Assembly (NCBI RefSeq): GCF_002355215.1
Contig: NZ_AP014612.1
Location: 2,033,875 to 2,097,874 of the forward strand
DNA from: Streptococcus troglodytae
GTDB lineage: Bacteria; Bacillota; Bacilli; Lactobacillales; Streptococcaceae
Reading direction: 5' to 3'
DNA length: 64,000 nucleotides
Shown here: positions 25,900-36,723 of the stretch, piece after piece
Layout of the letters: every line of letters begins with the position of its first letter
Numbering within the stretch: the stretch's first letter is position 1
Position numbers and translations under genes: made by a program
Notes under the pieces: generated by a model
Seen by the model: only the letters and a program-made list of their open reading frames with translations
Databases searched by the model: none
Told to the model about the DNA's origin: nothing

Positions 25900-27615
25900 A
25901 TGACTGACAAAAAAACTCTTAAAGACTTAAGAAATCGCAGTTCTGTCTACGATTCAATGGTTAAATCACCTAATCGTGCTATGCTGCGTGCAACTGGTAT
26001 GCAAGATGAAGACTTTGAAAAACCTATCGTCGGTGTCATTTCAACTTGGGCTGAAAACACACCTTGTAATATCCACTTACATGACTTTGGTAAACTCGCC
26101 AAAGTCGGTGTTAAGGACGCTGGTGCTTGGCCAGTTCAGTTTGGAACAATCACGGTTTCTGATGGAATCGCCATGGGAACCCAAGGAATGCGTTTTTCCT
26201 TAACATCTCGTGATATCATTGCAGATTCTATTGAGGCAGCTATGGGAGGTCATAATGCGGATGCTTTTGTAGCTATTGGCGGTTGTGATAAAAATATGCC
26301 CGGTTCTGTTATCGCTATGGCTAACATGGATATTCCAGCCATTTTTGCTTACGGCGGAACCATTGCACCCGGTAATTTAGATGGCAAAGATATCGATTTA
26401 GTCTCTGTCTTTGAAGGCGTCGGCCATTGGAACCACGGTGATATGACCAAAGAAGAAGTTAAAGCTTTAGAATGTAATGCTTGTCCCGGGCCTGGAGGTT
26501 GCGGTGGTATGTATACGGCTAACACAATGGCGACAGCTATTGAAGTTTTAGGACTTAGCCTTCCGGGCTCATCTTCTCACCCTGCTGAATCCGCAGAAAA
26601 GAAAGCAGATATTGAAGAAGCTGGCCGCGCCGTTGTCAAAATGCTTAAAATGGGCTTAAAACCTTCTGATATTTTAACACGTGAAGCTTTTGAAGATGCC
26701 ATTACTGTAACCATGGCTCTAGGAGGTTCAACCAACTCAACCCTTCACCTCTTAGCTATTGCCCATGCTGCTAATGTGGAATTGACACTTGATGATTTTA
26801 ATACTTTCCAAGAAAAAGTTCCTCATTTGGCTGATTTGAAACCATCTGGTCAATATGTCTTCCAAGACCTTTACAAGGTCGGAGGGGTACCAGCAGTTAT
26901 GAAATATCTCCTTAAAAACGGCTTCCTTCATGGTGACCGTATCACTTGTACTGGCAAAACAGTCGCTGAAAACTTGAAGGCTTTTGATGATTTAACACCT
27001 GGTCAAAAGGTTATTATGCCGCTTGAAAATCCTAAACGTGAAGATGGTCCGCTCATTATTCTCCATGGTAATTTGGCTCCAGACGGTGCCGTTGCCAAAG
27101 TTTCTGGTGTAAAGGTGCGTCGTCATGTCGGTCCTGCTAAGGTCTTTAATTCTGAAGAAGAAGCCATTGAAGCTGTCTTGAATGATGATATTGTTGATGG
27201 CGATGTTGTCGTCGTACGTTTTGTAGGACCAAAGGGCGGTCCTGGTATGCCTGAAATGCTTTCCCTTTCATCAATGATTGTTGGTAAAGGGCAAGGTGAA
27301 AAAGTTGCCCTTCTGACAGATGGCCGCTTCTCAGGTGGTACTTATGGTCTTGTCGTTGGTCATATCGCTCCTGAAGCACAAGATGGCGGTCCAATCGCCT
27401 ACCTGCAAACAGGAGACATAGTCACTATTGACCAAGACACTAAGGAATTACACTTTGATATCTCCGATGAAGAATTAAAACATCGCCAAGAGATCATTGA
27501 ATTACCACCGCTCTATTCACGCGGTGTCCTTGGTAAATACGCTCACATCGTTTCATCTGCTTCTAGGGGAGCCGTAACAGACTTTTGGAAGCCTGAAGAA
27601 ACTGGCAAAAAATGA
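25900..27615 (+). CDS. ilvD: Dihydroxy-acid dehydratase
   Basis: Dehydrates 2,3-dihydroxy acids in valine, leucine and isoleucine synthesis. It needs an Fe-S cluster, and the cluster cysteines are seen in [10 protein letters not shown] (about 125-134) and [19 protein letters not shown] (about 193-211). The start at 25900 (MTDKKTL) follows AAAGGAAG, giving 571 residues; an ATG seven codons earlier is less well placed. The neighbouring DUF59 protein at 27733 is a cluster-assembly factor, which may be relevant. Confidence 0.95.
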   Translation: MTDKKTLKDLRNRSSVYDSMVKSPNRAMLRATGMQDEDFEKPIVGVISTWAENTPCNIHLHDFGKLAKVGVKDAGAWPVQFGTITVSDGIAMGTQGMRFSLTSRDIIADSIEAAMGGHNADAFVAIGGCDKNMPGSVIAMANMDIPAIFAYGGTIAPGNLDGKDIDLVSVFEGVGHWNHGDMTKEEVKALECNACPGPGGCGGMYTANTMATAIEVLGLSLPGSSSHPAESAEKKADIEEAGRAVVKMLKMGLKPSDILTREAFEDAITVTMALGGSTNSTLHLLAIAHAANVELTLDDFNTFQEKVPHLADLKPSGQYVFQDLYKVGGVPAVMKYLLKNGFLHGDRITCTGKTVAENLKAFDDLTPGQKVIMPLENPKREDGPLIILHGNLAPDGAVAKVSGVKVRRHVGPAKVFNSEEEAIEAVLNDDIVDGDVVVVRFVGPKGGPGMPEMLSLSSMIVGKGQGEKVALLTDGRFSGGTYGLVVGHIAPEAQDGGPIAYLQTGDIVTIDQDTKELHFDISDEELKHRQEIIELPPLYSRGVLGKYAHIVSSASRGAVTDFWKPEETGKK

Positions 27616-27631
27616 AATCAATTCAAATATT

Positions 27632-27658
27632 AAAAAGATCGCTTAAATCGATCTTTTT
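27632..27658 (+). terminator. Terminator of ilvD
   Basis: AAAAAGATCG pairs with CGATCTTTTT around a 7-base loop. It could work in both directions. Confidence 0.85.
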
Positions 27659-27671
27659 CTTTCGCTTGATA

Positions 27672-27730
27672 AAATAAAAGCTCTCAAAAAACAGTTATTG
27701 CATATTGCAGTTTTTTTGAGAGTTTTTATT
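27672..27730. terminator. Bidirectional terminator between ilvD and the DUF59 gene
   Basis: CTCTCAAAAAA (27681-27691) pairs with TTTTTTGAGAG (27712-27722), flanked by T-rich tracts on both strands. It mainly serves the minus-strand gene ending at 27733. Confidence 0.75.
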
Positions 27731-27732
27731 TA

Positions 27733-28074
27733 TTATTTAGGGCTGATTCCCAATGCTATTCTGCCAAATCGACTAATCCGTGTCATCTTCCAAGCTGGTG
27801 ACCAAACAACCTCAACACCAACCTTATTAATCCCTTCAATCTCTGACAGGGAATCAATAATTTCCGCAGGCAGGGTATCAACACAACCGCAATTGACTTC
27901 AGTAAATGTAATAACTAGCTTGCAGAAGCCTTCTTCATCTAAATCAATTTCATAAATCAAACCAAGATTGTAAATATCCAATTCAATCTCTGGATCATAA
28001 ATTTTTTCAAGTTTTTCGATCAGTTGGTCGCCAATCGCTGCTGCTCGGTCATTTATTTTAATATCATCTCGCAT
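27733..28074 (-). CDS. Metal-sulfur cluster assembly factor (DUF59/MIP18 family)
   Basis: 113 residues from ATG 28074, chosen because AAGGAG lies 7 bases upstream. The family core is clear: LEKIYDPEIELDIYNLGLIYEIDL (about 23-46) and TEVNCGCVDTLPAEI with the conserved Cys region. Such proteins (SufT/PaaD-like) help load Fe-S clusters onto target enzymes. It lies next to ilvD, an Fe-S enzyme, but convergently and with its own terminator. Confidence 0.85.
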   Translation of the reverse strand: MRDDIKINDRAAAIGDQLIEKLEKIYDPEIELDIYNLGLIYEIDLDEEGFCKLVITFTEVNCGCVDTLPAEIIDSLSEIEGINKVGVEVVWSPAWKMTRISRFGRIALGISPK

Positions 28075-28393
28075 TGCCTGCTCCTTTACTAAAGTCATTT
28101 GCTATATTTTCCCATAAATAGACATTTTTTTCAATGCCTAATACTCGATAATTATCATTTTTATAAAAATGGTTTCTTTTTACGTAAACAAGAGGACCTT
28201 CTTTCAAATTAAAATGACATTTCATTTAAAATCTGAAAAATCTCCTAAACTCAAACCAAGCATAAACTTTTTTGTGATTCTTTTCTTAGTGTTAGTTAGA
28301 AACGAAAGAAAAAGTCCTATCATCTTTGCAGCAGATATTGCCTACTATAGAGATGAAGGACTCCAATAAAACAAAAGTAATAGAAAATAGTTT
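28075..28393. other. Intergenic, no gene supported
   Basis: About 320 bases. A plus-strand frame at 28169-28369 codes for 66 residues without a ribosome binding site or recognisable motif; I do not call it. Confidence 0.5.
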
Positions 28394-30904
28394 TTAGGAT
28401 ACTTTGACAGACCTAATCCTCCTTCGAGCGGTTAACAGTCCTAAAGCAGCAAAAGTAAGGAAAAATAAGCTCAGCGCTAGTAGTTGATTACCAATTGTAC
28501 CAGCCATAGAAATGGTTTCTCGTAAACCAGAAACCGAATAACTCATTGGTAAATACGGATTGACAACTTGGAAAAACTTATCTGTAACAGCTAAGGGATA
28601 GGTTCCTGCACTGGACCCTAATTGTAGTAAAAGTAAAATTAAAGCAGCAAAAGAGCCGAATTTATCATGCCAAGTTACCAAAGTTGTCACTAAGGCCATA
28701 AAAGTGATACTGGTAAGAATGACTAATCCTAAGGTTTTTAGTTCAAAATTAGCCGATAAACCAATAATATGAACACCAAAATAGAGAATAATAGCTCCAG
28801 CCACAGCAATCAAGCCATTGACTGCTAACTTTTGATCTATCCATTCTCGTAAGGTTTTAGCTTGCTTACCAGAAAGTGCTGCTCTAAAGATAGTATTGGT
28901 TGAAATTGCCATGACCATTAAAGCTGCTGACATCATATAAGGAGCCATTCCAACACCATTTGTTTTGACATTATCTTTATCTGTATGCTTGATAGTGACA
29001 GGGCTTGACAAAGCCTTAGCATTATCATTGGCAACTGCTACTAATGATAATTTATTTTTAGCACCTGACAAAGCTTTCGACAGTTCTCCACTACCACTTG
29101 ACAAAGTTGTCAAGCTCTCTGTTAAACTTTCCCCACCTGAGGCCAATTTGCCAGCTCCTGTCGCTATTTGATTAGCACCATTTGCTAACTGTGCAGTCCC
29201 TTTCGTTAATTGTCCAGAGTTGCTATTTAATTGATCAGCACCATTTACCAATTGACTTGTACCATCTGTTAACTGGTTATTTTTAGCGGCCAAAGTATTA
29301 GCTCCTGAACTAAGAGTATCAACTGCATTAGTGTATTGGCCTACTCCTGTCATCAAGGAATTGGCGCCTGTTGAAAAAGTAGAGCCTAATTGAGCCGTAC
29401 CATTAGCAAGAGCTGTGCTGACAGGGACTACTTGCGAATCAAGAACTGTTTTTGCTTGTGTCAAACCACTTGACAAGGTTGTCAAAGAAGTTGCCGCACT
29501 AGGTAATACAGAATTAGCTATATTTTTAATTTGAGCCAAGCTGGCTGATGGACTTGTTGGCGTATTAGCAGTTGTTGTCTGTACAGTAGATAAGGCACTT
29601 TGAATACTTTGGACATTGTTTAGGATAGCTTGGGCTTGTGACACTGCATTTGCATCAGCACCTGTAGTTGTCGTTGTTGTTGAACTGCCAGTGTTGGCCA
29701 AAGCTGCAGCAATCTCTGATTGATCCTCAGCGGATAATCTTTGATAAGCACCTGTAGCTTGGACTGCGGCCAATGCATTAGACTGATTAGTTGTTGTTTG
29801 CTGAGACGTATTTCCTGAATTAACAATTGCTTGAGCTGCTGTTGTAATGGCAGATAAATACGTACTAAGATCAGGACTGTTTGCAGTCGTTGCTGTCCCA
29901 TTATCACTGTAATTTTGAATACTTTGATTCAAAGTTCCCAACTGATTAATCAATGAGCTAAACTGTTGAACTTGTTCTTCAGAAAGACCTGTTGCTGTTG
30001 ACAGCTTAATAAGTCCTTGATTCAACTGACTACTAGCATTAACCAATTGTTGAATAGAAGCAGAACCATTCGCTAATTGCGCAACACCTCCTAGAAGCTT
30101 CTGAGATTGATTGCTCAGTTGGCTGCTGCCATTTGCTAACTGACCAACCCCATTTGTATAAGCTATCAAACCATTGTTTAAATTATTTAAACCTGCAGAA
30201 AGCTGACCGACACCTCCCGTATAAGCTGTTAAGCCCGAATATAAGGTATTAGCCCCTTGAGCAAATGTTTGACTTGAATTTGAAAGTACATTCAGATTAT
30301 CAGTCATCACTTGACTGCCATTTGCTAACTGTTTTGAACCAGTCGCTATTTTTTGACTAGCATTAGCCGCACTGCCAAGACCTGTTTTTAAGGTTGACAT
30401 ACTCTTAAAAAGTGATTTGGTGTAAGAACTTGTAATGTTTTTCGATACAGACTCTTTTAAAGTCTTAGCAGCAGTTTCACTCATTTTAGAGGCAACAAAA
30501 CTATGTCCTTTAGACGTTTGGTAAGGAATCGTTAGCTTTTTAGGTTCATCTGTTAAAACACTAGCCGCATTTTGAGAAAGATCTTCTGGTAAAGTAATGA
30601 TCATATAGTAATCACCTTTTTCAAGTCCCTTTTGAGCTTTTTCGCTATCAACAAAATGATAGTCCAAACTTTTATTACGGACCATATTATCAGTCATATC
30701 TTTACCGATAGTCATCTTCTTTCCTTCATAAGTTGCCGTTTTATCTTTATTAACAACTGCAACAGGTAAATCTGATACTTTGCCATAAGGATCCCACATA
30801 GAGCTCAAAAAGATAATATTATATAAGGCAGGGACAAGGGCTACTCCTACCATCGTAATCCAAAGCATAGGCTTTTTTAAAACCGCTTTTAATTCCGTTA
30901 ACAT
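28394..30904 (-). CDS. YhgE/Pip-domain membrane protein
   Basis: 836 residues. One N-terminal helix (MLWITMVGVALVPALYNIIFLSSMWDPYG) and the conserved DLPVAVVNKDK segment start the protein. A long extracellular region (about 190-650) is full of LANGSxQLxxG-type heptad repeats, and five or six membrane helices lie at the C-terminus. This is the Pip/YhgE family, related to ABC-2 transporters and phage-infection proteins; some members take part in type VII secretion or export. A TetR-family gene diverges 130 bases away. Confidence 0.9.
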   Translation of the reverse strand: MLTELKAVLKKPMLWITMVGVALVPALYNIIFLSSMWDPYGKVSDLPVAVVNKDKTATYEGKKMTIGKDMTDNMVRNKSLDYHFVDSEKAQKGLEKGDYYMIITLPEDLSQNAASVLTDEPKKLTIPYQTSKGHSFVASKMSETAAKTLKESVSKNITSSYTKSLFKSMSTLKTGLGSAANASQKIATGSKQLANGSQVMTDNLNVLSNSSQTFAQGANTLYSGLTAYTGGVGQLSAGLNNLNNGLIAYTNGVGQLANGSSQLSNQSQKLLGGVAQLANGSASIQQLVNASSQLNQGLIKLSTATGLSEEQVQQFSSLINQLGTLNQSIQNYSDNGTATTANSPDLSTYLSAITTAAQAIVNSGNTSQQTTTNQSNALAAVQATGAYQRLSAEDQSEIAAALANTGSSTTTTTTGADANAVSQAQAILNNVQSIQSALSTVQTTTANTPTSPSASLAQIKNIANSVLPSAATSLTTLSSGLTQAKTVLDSQVVPVSTALANGTAQLGSTFSTGANSLMTGVGQYTNAVDTLSSGANTLAAKNNQLTDGTSQLVNGADQLNSNSGQLTKGTAQLANGANQIATGAGKLASGGESLTESLTTLSSGSGELSKALSGAKNKLSLVAVANDNAKALSSPVTIKHTDKDNVKTNGVGMAPYMMSAALMVMAISTNTIFRAALSGKQAKTLREWIDQKLAVNGLIAVAGAIILYFGVHIIGLSANFELKTLGLVILTSITFMALVTTLVTWHDKFGSFAALILLLLQLGSSAGTYPLAVTDKFFQVVNPYLPMSYSVSGLRETISMAGTIGNQLLALSLFFLTFAALGLLTARRRIRSVKVS

Positions 30905-31034
30905 TTTTCTCCTTTTTTATACATTCTGTCTAAATATTTGATATAATAAATTATACTAGTTATTATCTATTTGACAAGATTAAAAAACTATTTTTAGACA
31001 CTGTGTATAATTTTGTGCAAAAGGAGACCTTGAG

Positions 31035-31588
31035 ATGAAAAACACAAAAAAAGAAAAACAAAGCAAGCTCTTGAAAAAGCCATGGCACATTTATTAGAAA
31101 GAGAAAATTTTAATGCTATCACAACGACTGAACTAGCAAAAGCAGCTCATATCAGTCGCAGTGGTTTTTATACTCATTATAAAGATAAATATGAGATGAT
31201 CGATATCTATCAACAAACACTCTTTAGTAAATTAGAATATATTTTTGATAAGAATTCAGCTAACCAAGAAGGCGCTATTTTAGAAGTATTTGAATTCCTT
31301 AACCGAGAGCCCTTATTTGCTGCTTTACTTTCAGAAAATGGCACTAAAGAAATTCAAGAATTTCTTAAAAATAAATTTAAAATCCTAATTACGCAAGATT
31401 TACAATATGGTCTTTCTATTACTATTCAAAATAGCTTTCACAATAAAAAACTGACAGATGTCGAAAAAGAATATGGAACGATGTATGTTACTAACGCTTT
31501 ATTTGGTGTCTGCCAAATGTGGATTGCTCGAGGAAAGATAGAAAGTCCTAGACAAATGACCAATTTCATTATTAAAATGATGCATTAA
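31035..31588 (+). CDS. TetR-family regulator (one-base frameshift in this sequence)
   Basis: ATG at 31035 follows AAAGGAG. The frame MKNTKKEK is lost at GAAAAAC (about 31054). Adding one A yields TKQALEKAMAHLLERENFNAITTTELAKAAHISRSGFYTHYKDKYEMIDIY, a proper TetR helix-turn-helix, and the frame runs to 31588 (about 184 residues). It is divergent from yhgE and probably represses it. The lesion is one more single-A loss. Confidence 0.85.
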
Positions 31589-31590
31589 AA

Positions 31591-31609
31591 AAGCCATTTG
31601 AAATGGCTT
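31591..31609 (-). terminator. Terminator of rpsD
   Basis: AAGCCATT-TGA-AATGGCTT, with six T on the minus strand side. It lies between the convergent TetR and rpsD genes. Confidence 0.8.
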
Positions 31610-31628
31610 CTTGAATAAAATAAATGAA

Positions 31629-32240
31629 TTAAAGCATCTTGTTATAGAATTCAACGACAAGTGCTTCGTTAATTTCTGGGTTGATTTCATCACGTTCTGG
31701 AAGACGTGTCAATGAACCTTCAAGTTTATCAGCATCAAATGATACGAATGCTGGACGTCCTACTACAGATTCAACAGCTTCAAGAATGGCGGGTACTTTA
31801 GATGATTTTTCACGAACTGAAATCACTTGACCAACTTCAACGCGGTATGATGGAATATCAACACGTTTACCATCAACAAGGATGTGACCATGATTTACAA
31901 ATTGACGAGCTTGACGACGAGTTGTTGCTAAACCAAGACGGTAAACAACATTGTCAAGACGGCGTTCAAGAAGAAGCATAAAGTTGTAACCAAGGATTCC
32001 ACCTTTAATTTTAGTTGCTTGAACGAAGAGATTACGGAATTGTTTTTCACCTAAACCGTATGAGAAACGAAGTTTTTGTTTTTCAGCCAATTGCAAACCA
32101 TATTCTGAAAGTTTGCTACGGTTATTTGGTCCATGTTGACCTGGCACATAGTTACGACGTGCTAATTCTTTACCTGTGCCTGTAAGAGACAAGCCAAGGC
32201 GACGTGATTTTTTCCATGATGGTCCTGTATAACGTGACAT
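31629..32240 (-). CDS. rpsD: 30S ribosomal protein S4
   Basis: 203 residues from ATG 32240 (GGAGG upstream), starting [29 protein letters not shown]. The S4 RNA-binding domain is at about residues 93-155 ([39 protein letters not shown]). It is an early 16S rRNA-binding protein. An upstream in-frame extension has no ribosome binding site. The roughly 150-nt leader leaves room for S4 autoregulation, which is known in other Firmicutes. Confidence 0.97.
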   Translation of the reverse strand: MSRYTGPSWKKSRRLGLSLTGTGKELARRNYVPGQHGPNNRSKLSEYGLQLAEKQKLRFSYGLGEKQFRNLFVQATKIKGGILGYNFMLLLERRLDNVVYRLGLATTRRQARQFVNHGHILVDGKRVDIPSYRVEVGQVISVREKSSKVPAILEAVESVVGRPAFVSFDADKLEGSLTRLPERDEINPEINEALVVEFYNKML

Positions 32241-32399
32241 ATCATGTCCTCCTATAAAAAATAATATAATTGAGGAAATAGTCACTTGAAGAATCCTGAT
32301 TCGTGCAGATGCCTTTCGCCTAAACAGCTAAGGTTACTTTATCCTAAGACACCTGTTGACGAGCTCCATATTCTTCTGCTGCTATTTCACACAAAAAGT

Positions 32400-32428
32400 A
32401 TTGTAACATAGAAAAAAGGCTTTGTAAA
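32400..32428 (-). promoter_or_regulatory. Promoter of rpsD
   Basis: On the minus strand TTTACA and TACAAT are 17 bases apart, about 160 bases before the start. The -35 overlaps a small palindrome (GGCTT-TACA-AAGCC followed by T6) that may terminate the upstream veg transcript. Confidence 0.7.
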
Positions 32429-32534
32429 GCCAAACTTTTCATCGGTATGTGTCTCAGTTTTTGAGAACGAGACATAGTCATACATTATTCCTTGTTCCTT
32501 TTTCAAAGTCAGACACTTTATTCATTTATTGGAA

Positions 32535-32806
32535 TTAATCAAAATAACGTATTAATGTTTTCTCAGTCAGAATATCTGAATAAGTGTATGATTCTACATA
32601 AGTATTATCAATTTCACCCGGAACAGAAGCTTTATCCTTATATTCTACAATAAATAAAGATGAATAGACTTCAATTAAACGACCAATTTTATTTTTTCAC
32701 GCTTACGACCATTTTCAAGAGTCAATTCAACTTCTTGACCTTCATGAGCCTTAATTTCTTCTTTTATTTTTTTCATTTTGGCAACATCTGCAAATGCGTC
32801 ACTCAT
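32535..32806 (-). CDS. veg: Veg family protein (one-base frameshift in this sequence)
   Basis: MSDAFADVAKMKKIKEEIKAHEGQEVELTLENGRKREK is the start of a Veg (DUF1021) protein. Frame is lost in the GAAAAAATAAAATTGG run (about 32692-32697). Adding one A gives NKIGRLIEVYSSLFIVEYKDKASVPGEIDNTYVESYTYSDILTEKTLIRYFD to the stop at 32535, about 90 residues. In Bacillus Veg affects biofilm gene expression. It lies directly upstream of rpsD and 13 bases after dnaB. Confidence 0.85.
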
Positions 32807-32819
32807 TGTTTCATTTCTC

Positions 32820-34184
32820 CTATCTCTCTTCAAATTGGGCAATACTAGAAAATTTATTATATTCTTTTTGGAACATTAATTTTACTGTTCCTCGAGCACC
32901 AGCACGATTTTTTTCCAAGATAACCTCTATTGTATTATCTACCAATTGTTCTTGCCCTTCATCCTTGTCTCCTCTATCGTAATAATCATCACGATAAAGA
33001 AAGGCTACAATATCAGCATCTTGTTCTATAGACCCCGACTCACGGATATCAGAAAGAACAGGTCTTTTATCTTGACGCTGCTCAACACCACGAGATAGCT
33101 GACTAAGAGCAATGACAGGAACCCCAAGTTCCTTAGCAAGAATTTTTAACTGGCGCGAAATATCAGAAACTTCTTGTTGGCGATTTTCAGGTCGTGTACC
33201 TGTGATTAATTGCAAGTAGTCAATGACAATTAATCCTAATCCTTCCTCTAGTTCCTGATCTAATTTTCGAGCACGTGCCTTAATCTCTGTAACCTTGATT
33301 CCCGGAGTGTCATCAATATAAATTGGTGCATCAGCTAGAGTCCCTTGTGCAAGCGTTATATTTTGCCAATCCTGTTCGGTTAACTGACCTGTTCGTAAAT
33401 TATGGGCATCAACCATTCCTTCTGAAGCCAGCATACGATCAACCAGACTTTCAGCTCCCATTTCTAGAGAAAAAATAGCAACTGGACGATTCATTTTAGT
33501 GCCAACATTTTGGGCAATATTAAGAACAAAAGCCGTCTTACCTACCGCTGGCCTAGCAGCTAAAATAATAAGTTGATCTGGGTGTAAACCTGTTGTAATC
33601 TTATCAAGATCCCGAAAACCAGTAGCAAGTCCTGTAACATCTGTTGTTTGTTGAGAACGAACTTCTAAATTTTCATAGTTGACAGCAAGCACATCTGAAA
33701 TTTTACGAAATCCACTACGATTACTGCGCTCATTAACATCAATCAGGGCTTTTTCCGCACCTGAAACAATATCTTCAGAGTTTATTGCACCTTCGTAAGC
33801 TTGATTAACAGCTTCTGTCAAGCGTGAAATAATCCGCCGAAGCATAGCTTTCTCAGCTACAATTTTAGCATAATACTCAGCATTAGCACTGGTTGGCACA
33901 CTATTAACCAATTCAACCAGATAGGAAATCCCACCAATATTCTGAAGATCTCCTTGATTATCAAGAATAGCACGAACGGTTGTCGCATCAATGGCATCGT
34001 TTTGATCACTAAGACTAATCATCGCTTTAAAAATAACACGATGAGCATATTTGTAAAAATCTTCAGGATCAATATATTCCCGAACAGCAATCAATTTCTC
34101 TGGCGATATAAAAACAGAACCTAGAACAGATTGTTCCGCAACTAAATCTTGAGGCTGTACTCGTAATTCTGGAGTCTCTGGCAC
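32820..34184 (-). CDS. dnaB: Replicative DNA helicase
   Basis: Unwinds DNA ahead of the replisome as a hexamer (called dnaC in Bacillus nomenclature). 454 residues: DnaB N-terminal domain (about 10-115), Walker A ARPAVGKTA (about 210-218), DnaB motifs LSQLSRGVEQRQDKRP and DIRESGSIEQDADIV. It is downstream of rplI with 32 bases between, the conserved rplI-dnaB order in streptococci. Confidence 0.97.
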   Translation of the reverse strand: MPETPELRVQPQDLVAEQSVLGSVFISPEKLIAVREYIDPEDFYKYAHRVIFKAMISLSDQNDAIDATTVRAILDNQGDLQNIGGISYLVELVNSVPTSANAEYYAKIVAEKAMLRRIISRLTEAVNQAYEGAINSEDIVSGAEKALIDVNERSNRSGFRKISDVLAVNYENLEVRSQQTTDVTGLATGFRDLDKITTGLHPDQLIILAARPAVGKTAFVLNIAQNVGTKMNRPVAIFSLEMGAESLVDRMLASEGMVDAHNLRTGQLTEQDWQNITLAQGTLADAPIYIDDTPGIKVTEIKARARKLDQELEEGLGLIVIDYLQLITGTRPENRQQEVSDISRQLKILAKELGVPVIALSQLSRGVEQRQDKRPVLSDIRESGSIEQDADIVAFLYRDDYYDRGDKDEGQEQLVDNTIEVILEKNRAGARGTVKLMFQKEYNKFSSIAQFEER

Positions 34185-34216
34185 AATTTCACCTCCTAAC
34201 CCATTTACATTCTCAT

Positions 34217-34669
34217 TTAAGCTTCTTTAATTTGAAGTTTAATGATGCCATTAATATCTTTGTGAAGTTTTACAGGAATTTCAATTAAACCAATTGCTCG
34301 AATCGGATGATCTAATTTAATATGACGTTTATCCAGTTTGATCCCAAATTGTTTGTTTAATTCTTCAGAAATTTTTTTGGCTGTAATAGAACCGAAAGTA
34401 CGACCGTCTGGACCAACCTTTTCACTGAATTGAACAAGCGTTGATTCTTGTTCAAGTTTAATTTTAACGGCTTTAGCCTCAGCTAAAAGTTCGGCTTGAG
34501 CTTTTTCTTCAGATTTTTGCTTTCCTTTTAACTCATTAATAGCTTGCTTTGTGGCTTCCTTAGCCAAATTTTTCTTAATTAAAAAATTCTGAGCATAGCC
34601 TGTAGGAACTTCTTTTACTTCCCCTCTCTTACCTTTACCTTTGACATCTGTTAAAAAAATAACTTTCAT
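34217..34669 (-). CDS. rplI: 50S ribosomal protein L9
   Basis: 150 residues: [36 protein letters not shown] is the canonical N-terminal RNA-binding domain, followed by the long connecting helix and the C-terminal domain. Its ATG follows the gdpP stop after one base, so the two are coupled. Confidence 0.97.
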   Translation of the reverse strand: MKVIFLTDVKGKGKRGEVKEVPTGYAQNFLIKKNLAKEATKQAINELKGKQKSEEKAQAELLAEAKAVKIKLEQESTLVQFSEKVGPDGRTFGSITAKKISEELNKQFGIKLDKRHIKLDHPIRAIGLIEIPVKLHKDINGIIKLQIKEA

Positions 34670-34670
34670 C

Positions 34671-36644
34671 TTAAGCTTCCTCGTTTCCTGTAAATTCTTC
34701 TTTTATCTTTTCTAATAAGAGTTTGCGGGCTTCTTTAACACTTGTACCTTTTAATTGACAGGCTGCTAAGTTGAAATGGCCACCGCCACCCATTTCTTCC
34801 ATAATCCGTTGAACATTAATTTTATTGCGGCTCCGCGCGGATATACAAACTGTTCTTTCGTCATTTCTAGTAATAACAAAGGTAGCCTCAATCCCAGCCA
34901 TATTTAACATAGTATCAGCAGCCTTGCTAGCAATAACATTGGAATAACTGATGTCATCTTCTCCAGTAGCAACAACAAAATTTGGTAAAATACGATCGCC
35001 ACGTAAAATAAGTTCATTAATTAAACGGTATTCATCAAAATCAAGAGCTGAAATATTTTGAATTTCAACATTGTCACTGCCAAGCGTACGTAAATAGCTG
35101 GCTACATCAAAGGTCCGGCTTGTTACACGAGTCGAGAAACTTTTTGTATCAAGCATAATCCCAGCCATAACAATACTAGCTTGAATTTTACTGAGATGGT
35201 ATTTCCCATTTTGGAACTGTAAGAGCTCTGTTACTAATTCACTAGCACTGCTTGCTCCACTTTCAATAAAGGTTAAAATAGCATTTTCTGGAAAATCATC
35301 ATCTCTTCTGTGGTGATCAATCACAATAACTTCTGTAAACTTATTGTAAAGCTCTCTTGACAACGTTAGTTGCAATTTAGAATGATCCACCATGACAAGA
35401 AGAGAATTATCACTTACTTGTTCTATAGCCTCTTTGACTGTTAAAAGTTGAGTATGTCCATCTTCCTTTAAACGATTGACAGCTCTTGCTACATCATGAC
35501 TCATACTATCTTCATCATAGACAGCATAAGCAGCATGTTCAATGATATTGTTTGCGAAAGCCTGCATTCCAACAGAAGCTCCCAAAGCATCCATGTCAAG
35601 ATTTTTATGCCCTACAACAAAGACACTATCCACTGTTTTAATTTTATCAGAAATAGCAGTCATCATAGCGCGTGTCCTAGTACGTGAACGCTTAATAGTT
35701 GAGACTGTCCCTCCACCAAAATAAAGCAGTTTCTTATGTTCGTCATTTTCACGGATAACAGCTTGGTCGCCACCACGGACAAGAGCAATATTCAGATTCT
35801 TCAAAGCAATTTGTCCAATTTGACTATGATTTGCATTGCCATAGGAAATCCCCATACTTAAAGTTAACGGAAGCTGGCGCTCTTGAGCCCCCTTTCTAAA
35901 TTGCTCTAATACCTCAAATTTATCTTGAATGAGTTGATCTAAGACACTATAATCTGTAAAGAAATAAAAACGATCCATATTGACACGGCGATAAAAAATT
36001 TCCTTACTTTGAGCAAATTCAGAAATAAAATTAGCAATAAAGCCATTAATTTGAGAAACATCTGCATCTGCTAAAGACTCAATCGTATCATCATAATTAT
36101 CAATAGATATAATACCAATGACAGGTTGTAAATCTAATCCTTGCCTTTGATCCTCACTTTCTCTGGATAAATTGAAAAAATAAAAAATACCATTGTCTAA
36201 ATCTATATCAACAGAATATTTATTATCCCCAACTTCCATCGTTTGATCAACAGAACCTTCTTTTCTATTTTTAATGACACTGCTGATAAATTCACCGTCA
36301 AATTCACCGTCTTCCTTCGTGAAAATTAACTCTGCAAAAGGATTAAACCACTCAATTTTATCTGTTTCAGGATCAAATTGAATAACACCTACCGGCATCT
36401 GATCAAGCATAGTAATCAGCTTACCTTCAGTTTGGCTATTTAAGAGTTCAATCTGCTCTAATTCAGAAATTTCATAAATATTCTTTTGATAGTAAAGCAG
36501 TATGATTACAGCTACACAGGTCAAAAAAATAATAAACATTAACAGTGGTGAATCTGGAAAAACACGCGCACTAATAGCCAAAATTCCAAACAAAATCATT
36601 CCAATCATGATTAAATGGCTAGTGGCAAAACGAAATCTTTTCAT
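34671..36644 (-). CDS. gdpP: Cyclic-di-AMP phosphodiesterase GdpP
   Basis: 657 residues. Two N-terminal membrane helices (about 7-50), a PAS domain (about 70-130), a degenerate GGDEF domain (about 170-300), then the DHH domain ([18 protein letters not shown] and DHHRRDD) and the DHHA1 domain ([13 protein letters not shown]). It hydrolyses c-di-AMP, a messenger controlling potassium and osmolyte import, so it bears on the KimA-like permease and OpuCA (with CBS domains) in the same window. It heads the gdpP-rplI-dnaB cluster. Confidence 0.95.
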   Translation of the reverse strand: MKRFRFATSHLIMIGMILFGILAISARVFPDSPLLMFIIFLTCVAVIILLYYQKNIYEISELEQIELLNSQTEGKLITMLDQMPVGVIQFDPETDKIEWFNPFAELIFTKEDGEFDGEFISSVIKNRKEGSVDQTMEVGDNKYSVDIDLDNGIFYFFNLSRESEDQRQGLDLQPVIGIISIDNYDDTIESLADADVSQINGFIANFISEFAQSKEIFYRRVNMDRFYFFTDYSVLDQLIQDKFEVLEQFRKGAQERQLPLTLSMGISYGNANHSQIGQIALKNLNIALVRGGDQAVIRENDEHKKLLYFGGGTVSTIKRSRTRTRAMMTAISDKIKTVDSVFVVGHKNLDMDALGASVGMQAFANNIIEHAAYAVYDEDSMSHDVARAVNRLKEDGHTQLLTVKEAIEQVSDNSLLVMVDHSKLQLTLSRELYNKFTEVIVIDHHRRDDDFPENAILTFIESGASSASELVTELLQFQNGKYHLSKIQASIVMAGIMLDTKSFSTRVTSRTFDVASYLRTLGSDNVEIQNISALDFDEYRLINELILRGDRILPNFVVATGEDDISYSNVIASKAADTMLNMAGIEATFVITRNDERTVCISARSRNKINVQRIMEEMGGGGHFNLAACQLKGTSVKEARKLLLEKIKEEFTGNEEA

Positions 36645-36723
36645 TATCTAAACCTCTTAAGCCCTAATTATATCATAAAACTCTTATAAAATATAGAAGG
36701 GACAAAGAGGAATTCCTTTCATT

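Noticed and set aside
28169..28369. Plus-strand frame of 66 residues
   Set aside because: No ribosome binding site, no recognisable motif, and composition typical of AT-rich intergenic DNA.
29620..29907. 95-residue Leu/Gln-rich minus-strand frame inside yhgE
   Set aside because: A shadow frame caused by the repetitive linker of the YhgE protein.
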